A DNA stretch of 64,000 nucleotides, taken from NCBI GenBank assembly GCA_964017145.1, contig OZ024841.1:4340001-4404000 (forward strand), written 5' to 3'. This DNA is from Agrocybe praecox. Taxonomy: Eukaryota > Basidiomycota > Agaricomycetes > Agaricales > Agrocybaceae. Numbering within the stretch: the first letter of the stretch is position 1; every line of letters begins with the position of its first letter. Under the pieces are notes generated by a model. That model did not search any database. It was not told the origin of the DNA and saw nothing but the letters and a program-made list of their open reading frames with translations. Positions 60,031 to 64,000 of this stretch are shown piece after piece. The translations under genes were made by a program, and so were the position numbers.

Positions 60031-60757
60031 CCCCTATCTGTACATAGTGCTACGTAATATGTGCCGTTGAAGTACTCTGGAAGTATACGTTGCCTTTTTC
60101 AGTTCTGTGGTATGTTTCTTAGTACCCGTAGGTACAGGAGGGAACCATATAATCCACTTTTTATAGACATGTATCCATGTATCTATACAGCTTTAGACGT
60201 TATACACGTATCGAAAGTACTGTTTAGGCATTTCCTCATTGGATACGTCTAATTGTCTCGGAGTAACATACCATGGGAGTTTTTGGATACCCTGGTTCTT
60301 GATGCAGATAGATAAATACCAGATAGGCTTATAGATGCTGTGATATTCTTATTCATGCATATGTCTATACATACATGGGTAAATATCGCTCGGAGGAAAG
60401 TACCCTTAATAGGGAAGCTCACGACACATGTGTAAGCGACGCATATTCGCATATCCGCAGGTGCAGGTGCAGGTGGCTGTGAAGAGTAACGGTGTTTTTG
60501 CCAATTTAGGATGTGCCGTGGAAAATGGTCGTATTTCTTTGGCGAGCACGTCCCAAACTTTGTTAAAGAGCGTTACAGATACAATACGTAGTGTTATTAA
60601 GCGGAAGAACTCGAGAAGGAGCAACCAGCGACGCCTTGAACCACTGCCACAATCAGTGTGTCCTAATCGGGCTGGCCGTGACATTTTGTGACACATAAGC
60701 AGTATGCGGGAAATATGCAAATAAGCGTTGCTTACGCATGTGTCGTGAGCTCCCCAT
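60031..60757. other. Interval with weak coding signals
   Basis: Frames on both strands at 60406-60720 overlap each other. The plus-strand one (60428-60691) has a basic tail (VIKRKNSRRSNQRR), preceded by a possible acceptor in CCGCAG at about 60463. Neither matches a family I know, so I call no gene. GCAGGTGCAGGTGCAGGTGG is a short microsatellite. Confidence 0.4.
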
Positions 60758-61357
60758 TTAGGAATTTCCTATTTTGGTGCATTTACACGTCTGCTGACAT
60801 GATTCGCAGCCATCTATTTCTGGAATATTAGCGCCGTTGCGTAGTAAGTCGTTCATAGGTGGCATTGACTGTACCCACCCAGACAAAAGAGAGAGCACCA
60901 ACGGAAGCTCACCCTCAATATTGCACAAAATATTCTCCTCCGTCTTTTTGTATTTAGCCATTATCAGATTTCCGGTCCATTCAACGCCAAAGAGGGCCTT
61001 TACCGCACGATTGCGCGGCTCATTCAGCACACCCTTCGAAACTAGGACCCTCCAGTCTTGCTCCAAGCGAATAGGAGTACCAGGTATACATGTCAATCGA
61101 GCACTGAAGCCTCCGTTAGGAAAAAGGGCCGGAGCATGTAACATATCTGTAGTATTAGGTTGGATTGAAACGTCCAGGTAGTCCAGCGATCCGCCAGTGG
61201 TCAAAACCAAACACTTTACACCTGTCTTCTGCGTCAGAATTCAGCAGGCGTTCTGCAGTCCAATGTTTACTGGACCTACTGGTGGCGATATCATTTTTAA
61301 ATCGCGTTCAGAGACAACACGTTCTGCGACTATGAGGTCCGGATAGGCGGAAGCATG
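60758..61357 (-). CDS. Unrecognised protein, 3' exons
   Basis: Two exons joined in phase: 61357-61271 (HASAYPDLIVAERVVSERD) and 61228-60758 (KTGVKCLVLTTGGSLDYLDV to the stop), with a 42-bp intron between. The first exon follows an acceptor-like GATTCCAG, so more exons probably lie upstream (61360-61520), but I could not place them. The C-terminal part ends in a Cys-rich motif, CESCQQTCKC. No family recognised; at least 186 aa. Confidence 0.5.
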
Positions 61358-61976
61358 CTGGAATCACTTAGTGTCTTTGTCAACTGTGCGCACGGTAATT
61401 GGTACGCACTTCTAGAAGCCATGTATGATTCTGCGTTCTGAATCCAATTTCTTTCATTGCTCAGGCTGTACGTTTGCGTCCCAAGTTGTTTTCCAAGTTG
61501 CCTCTGATACGAATACATTTTATTTCAGATTACACAATGTCGTTATCAGCAACCTGTGATCACATATGCTGTAAATTACAGTATTTCTATTCTCCAAAGA
61601 AAACGGCGATGGGAGCAGCTACTGACACCATTACCCCACCGTCGCCGGTTATATTATCCTTTGTCATTTCAAAGTATATTCTTTGATACATGAACTCCGG
61701 CAAAGAAGCGGTCTGTGGTACCCATGTTTTTGTTTTTTGTGGAGATGTTCCTCGTACGTTAATTCTTGGTAATTACCTAGTTCATGTCACAAGTACTAAT
61801 GGAAGAAACATTGACAAATGATATAAGTTGGCCGCTGGCTCTTAGCGATGGTGTGTGATGATTTAAGCTATAATTAGAAGAACAATCCTGTTGCGTCCCC
61901 GTACTTTCATAACCCACTTTATCCCCATTTTAGACACCCATGTGGTACTGTGATGAATAGTTTGCTCTGTGTTTGT
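61358..61976. other. Interval without resolved gene
   Basis: May contain 5' exons of the preceding minus-strand gene; nothing else recognised. Confidence 0.35.
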
Positions 61977-62293
61977 GTATGGCACGTTTTATTTATGTAT
62001 CCTCCGATAAGACCAACAACTCGGCATATTTTAGCTTTGTACATGTATAGCGTATGGCATGTTTTGTTTATGCGTGCTCCGATAAGGCCAACAACCTGGT
62101 ATAGTTTAGCTTTGTACATGTATAGCGTATGGCATGTTCTATTTATGCATGCTCCAACAAGACCAATAACCCGGCATAGTTTAGCTTTGTATAGCTTTGT
62201 ATGTGTATAGCGTATGGCATGTTCTATTTGTTTGTGCTCCGATAAGAACAACAACTCGGCTTAGCTTAGCTTTGTGCATGTATGCGTGGTGTT
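61977..62293. repeat. Tandem array, about 75-bp unit, four copies
   Basis: Units begin TATGGCAYGTTYT and end TTTGTACATGTATAGCG. The first three start near 61978, 62053 and 62128; the fourth near 62214. Unit 3 is longer (about 86 bp) because of an internal repeat of TAGCTTTGTA. Units differ by several bases each, so the array is old. Frames that run through it on both strands are repeat artefacts. Confidence 0.85.
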
Positions 62294-62826
62294 GTGTTCA
62301 TGTTTTGCGAAATTTGGCCGCAAAGAATATGTATTTGAAATCGGTCAGGTGCGCTTGTTAAGTACACATAACACCTACCTCAGTACTTCAGCTGTTAACT
62401 ACTACAGTTCGCTATATGTTGTCACCAAATGGCGGATACCTCTGCTGTTGAACTGTTAAACTCACGTAAGTAGTTGTCCTTCTTGTTTTTGTATCTATTA
62501 AAGCTTACTCTCTTAACATGCCCGCCTTCATACTTGTTCCATACCCATCCAATGCGTTCTGGATCTCAAAATATTATCTTGTCCTATCTATGCTGAATCC
62601 ATATACATATTGCCGAATTTGCACAGACATACCTATATATACATTCTCTGCAACTTTCCCATTGGGGAGCTATGATAGCATTCAAGTGTTCCGGCTAAAT
62701 AGTTTTTATCGATTTTATGATGTATGGGTCAATGCAAATGATCTATCTAGCTATATCCAGAATCCCAATTACTTAGTCATAGGTGCAGACATACGTTTTC
62801 TGATATTTAAATTCCGGTTTTTCAGC
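62294..62826. other. Possible 5' exons of the Helitron-type gene
   Basis: Contains an ATG at 62429 reading MADTSAVELLNS and then a good donor (CACGTAAGT at about 62463). This is a typical kind of start for such genes, but the phase does not fit the acceptor TTTTTCAG at 62825, so an intermediate exon would be needed. Left unresolved. Confidence 0.35.
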
Positions 62827-64000
62827 CTTGTAGATTTGCGTTTGCTGTGTAAAGCACACGGAATCGTTTCAGGCAAAGCTAGTAAAGCAAAGATGGGTGT
62901 CATAATCTATGAACATACCTGTTCCCAGCGTTGTTGGAATCTCCTTTACATATTCAAGAGTCATTCACTACCCCGCCAAAATATCGAAGCAAAGTTCGTC
63001 CAATATGATGATGTTGCTATCCCAAGTATCCCTCAATTATCCCATAATAACGAAGTTCCTGGGGGTCACATGTCACTCAACTTGGATGAACAGCGACATC
63101 TTGAAGATCCTCATTATGACATAGGAAACACTGATCACTTGCAGCCATTAGATAATGATATGAAAATGTTGATCCAGGAAGAATGGCACAGTCAGTTACG
63201 TCCTGAGGAACTTATTATGGTTGTATGTGCTTCTTGCAGTAAGAAAGTTTTTGAAGGCGAATCTGTGTGGGTAGAAAGTGGTAGTATTGACCTGAGAATT
63301 TTGAGAAATGATCAGCTTCCGCCTCATTTACTTCCCACAACATATGATTTTTATTTATATCAGCGAGCAATTTTGAATCCGAAAGGTCTCGAATATCGAG
63401 ATGAGCCTGGTAGGATTAGGTTCTGTCGTTTGTGTTACGGATCATTGCACTTCGCGAAGATGCCAAAATATGCGCTCTGTAATTGGCTATATTATGGTAT
63501 AGATAATTTACCGCCTCATGTAAAGCACGCATTTAAGGAGGCAACACTCTTTGATCGTATGTTGGTCTCCAGAGCTAGAAGCAATACTATAACATGTAAA
63601 TTTCAGGGGTCAGGTTTGGAGGAAGATCCGCACCAGGGTCACGATAATCCTCTCCATCGTGCTCGCAAAGGAATCCGTGGTAATGTCATGGTATCCCCGT
63701 TAGATGTTGTGAAGATGAACAATATTCTTCCACCCAATTCGGCGGCTGTGCGCGATACCATGTGTGTTATCTTTGTGGGCAGCCATCTCCCAACTAGGGC
63801 ATCAATTAAACGATTCAGACCTGTGTTAGTGAGAAGAAGCTATGTTAAAACAATGCTTCAATTTCTCTTACAGTGTAATAATCACTACTCAAGTGCTGTT
63901 CGATATAGCGAGGAGAACCTGAATAATCTCTTTGACCATGGAGAAGACGAAGGATTGCCATCATCAGTTCACGTCGGCCAGGTTCGTCCCAACGATGCAA
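62827..64000 (+). CDS. Helitron-type protein N-terminal region (DUF6570-like), partial
   Basis: Open for 391 codons to the window edge, with no stop. It begins after an acceptor-like TTTTTCAG with VDLRLLCKAHGIVSGKAS, a short SAP-like lead as seen at the start of basidiomycete Helitron proteins. C-x2-C pairs (VCASCSKK, FCRLCYGSL) follow, then LPPHVKHAFKEATLFDRMLV with SRARSN, GIRGNVMVSPLDV, NNILPPNS, MCVIFVGSHLPT and the VRRSYVKTMLQFLLQCNNHY segment. These are the consecutive hallmarks of the DUF6570-type region that precedes the Rep/helicase of Agaricomycete Helitrons. Rolling-circle transposition would be its role; the helicase lies outside the window. Neither end of the element is visible. 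Confidence 0.8.
62827..64000 (+). mobile_element. Left part of a Helitron, truncated by the window
   Basis: Inferred only from the protein above. No 5' TC end could be fixed; the 75-bp tandem array lies about 530 bases upstream. Confidence 0.6.

Noticed and set aside
61919..62254. Minus frame of 111 codons with repeating HTLYMYKAK units
   Set aside because: It is the translation of the 75-bp tandem array; the length being divisible by three keeps it open.
1..64000. tRNA, rRNA and CRISPR features
   Set aside because: No T-loop/acceptor pairs, rRNA landmarks or regularly spaced repeats with unique spacers were seen; the only tandem array has no spacers.

Overview
The window looks like nuclear DNA of a mushroom-forming fungus (Basidiomycota, Agaricomycetes). 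Genes are split by many short introns (about 46-160 bp) with GTRNGT donors and CTAAT-like branch points. There are expanded F-box-like families, a typical agaricomycete multi-pass membrane protein, a UPSET/Set3-type PHD-SET gene and a DUF6570/Helitron-type open frame. No tRNA, rRNA or CRISPR was seen. Species is not inferred. Spliced models were built by hand: each join keeps the reading frame, but none is backed by transcripts.

0-50 kb is a segmental-duplication cluster built from two components. One is a large PHD+SET gene, intact once (18244-26663, six exons, 2655 aa). The other is a 540-550 aa F-box-like gene, intact five times (48-1688, 13867-15519 on minus; 29024-30652, 36156-37793, 45928-47580 on plus), split once by a TA-flanked transposon (6030-8482), and present once as a diverged, frameshifted relative (9446-11058). 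Truncated SET-gene copies lie at 3176-5110 (minus), 31515-35490 (plus), 40305-44300 (minus, PHD kept, core of SET lost), 38298-38430 and 48108-49997 (plus). The block around 13.6-22.4 kb recurs inverted at 40.3-47.9 kb. The SET copies are decaying while most F-box copies keep a full frame. Non-members within the cluster are a nitroreductase-like gene (11201-11968), an HMG-box-like gene fragment embedded in one SET copy (33177-33527) and a multi-pass membrane protein gene (38667-39875).

50-62.5 kb is ordinary gene territory: an unrecognised spliced gene (51927-53182, minus); a divergent pair consisting of a protein kinase (53448-54895, minus) and a CLK/LAMMER-like pseudokinase (55340-56716, plus) separated by 444 bp; an unrecognised 355-aa protein (57262-58595, minus); an F-box-like/nucleotidyltransferase-fold-like gene (58931-60030, plus); and a partial unrecognised gene (60758-61357, minus). 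A 75-bp tandem repeat array follows at 61977-62293.

62.8-64 kb holds the N-terminal part of a Helitron-type protein running off the end of the window.

The most notable observations are a TA-flanked element whose paralogues supply the empty site, a second TA-flanked element with CAGTG-type ends, the SET/F-box cluster with its asymmetric decay, the HMG/SET chimera, and a pseudokinase that appears to need a 22-nt intron.
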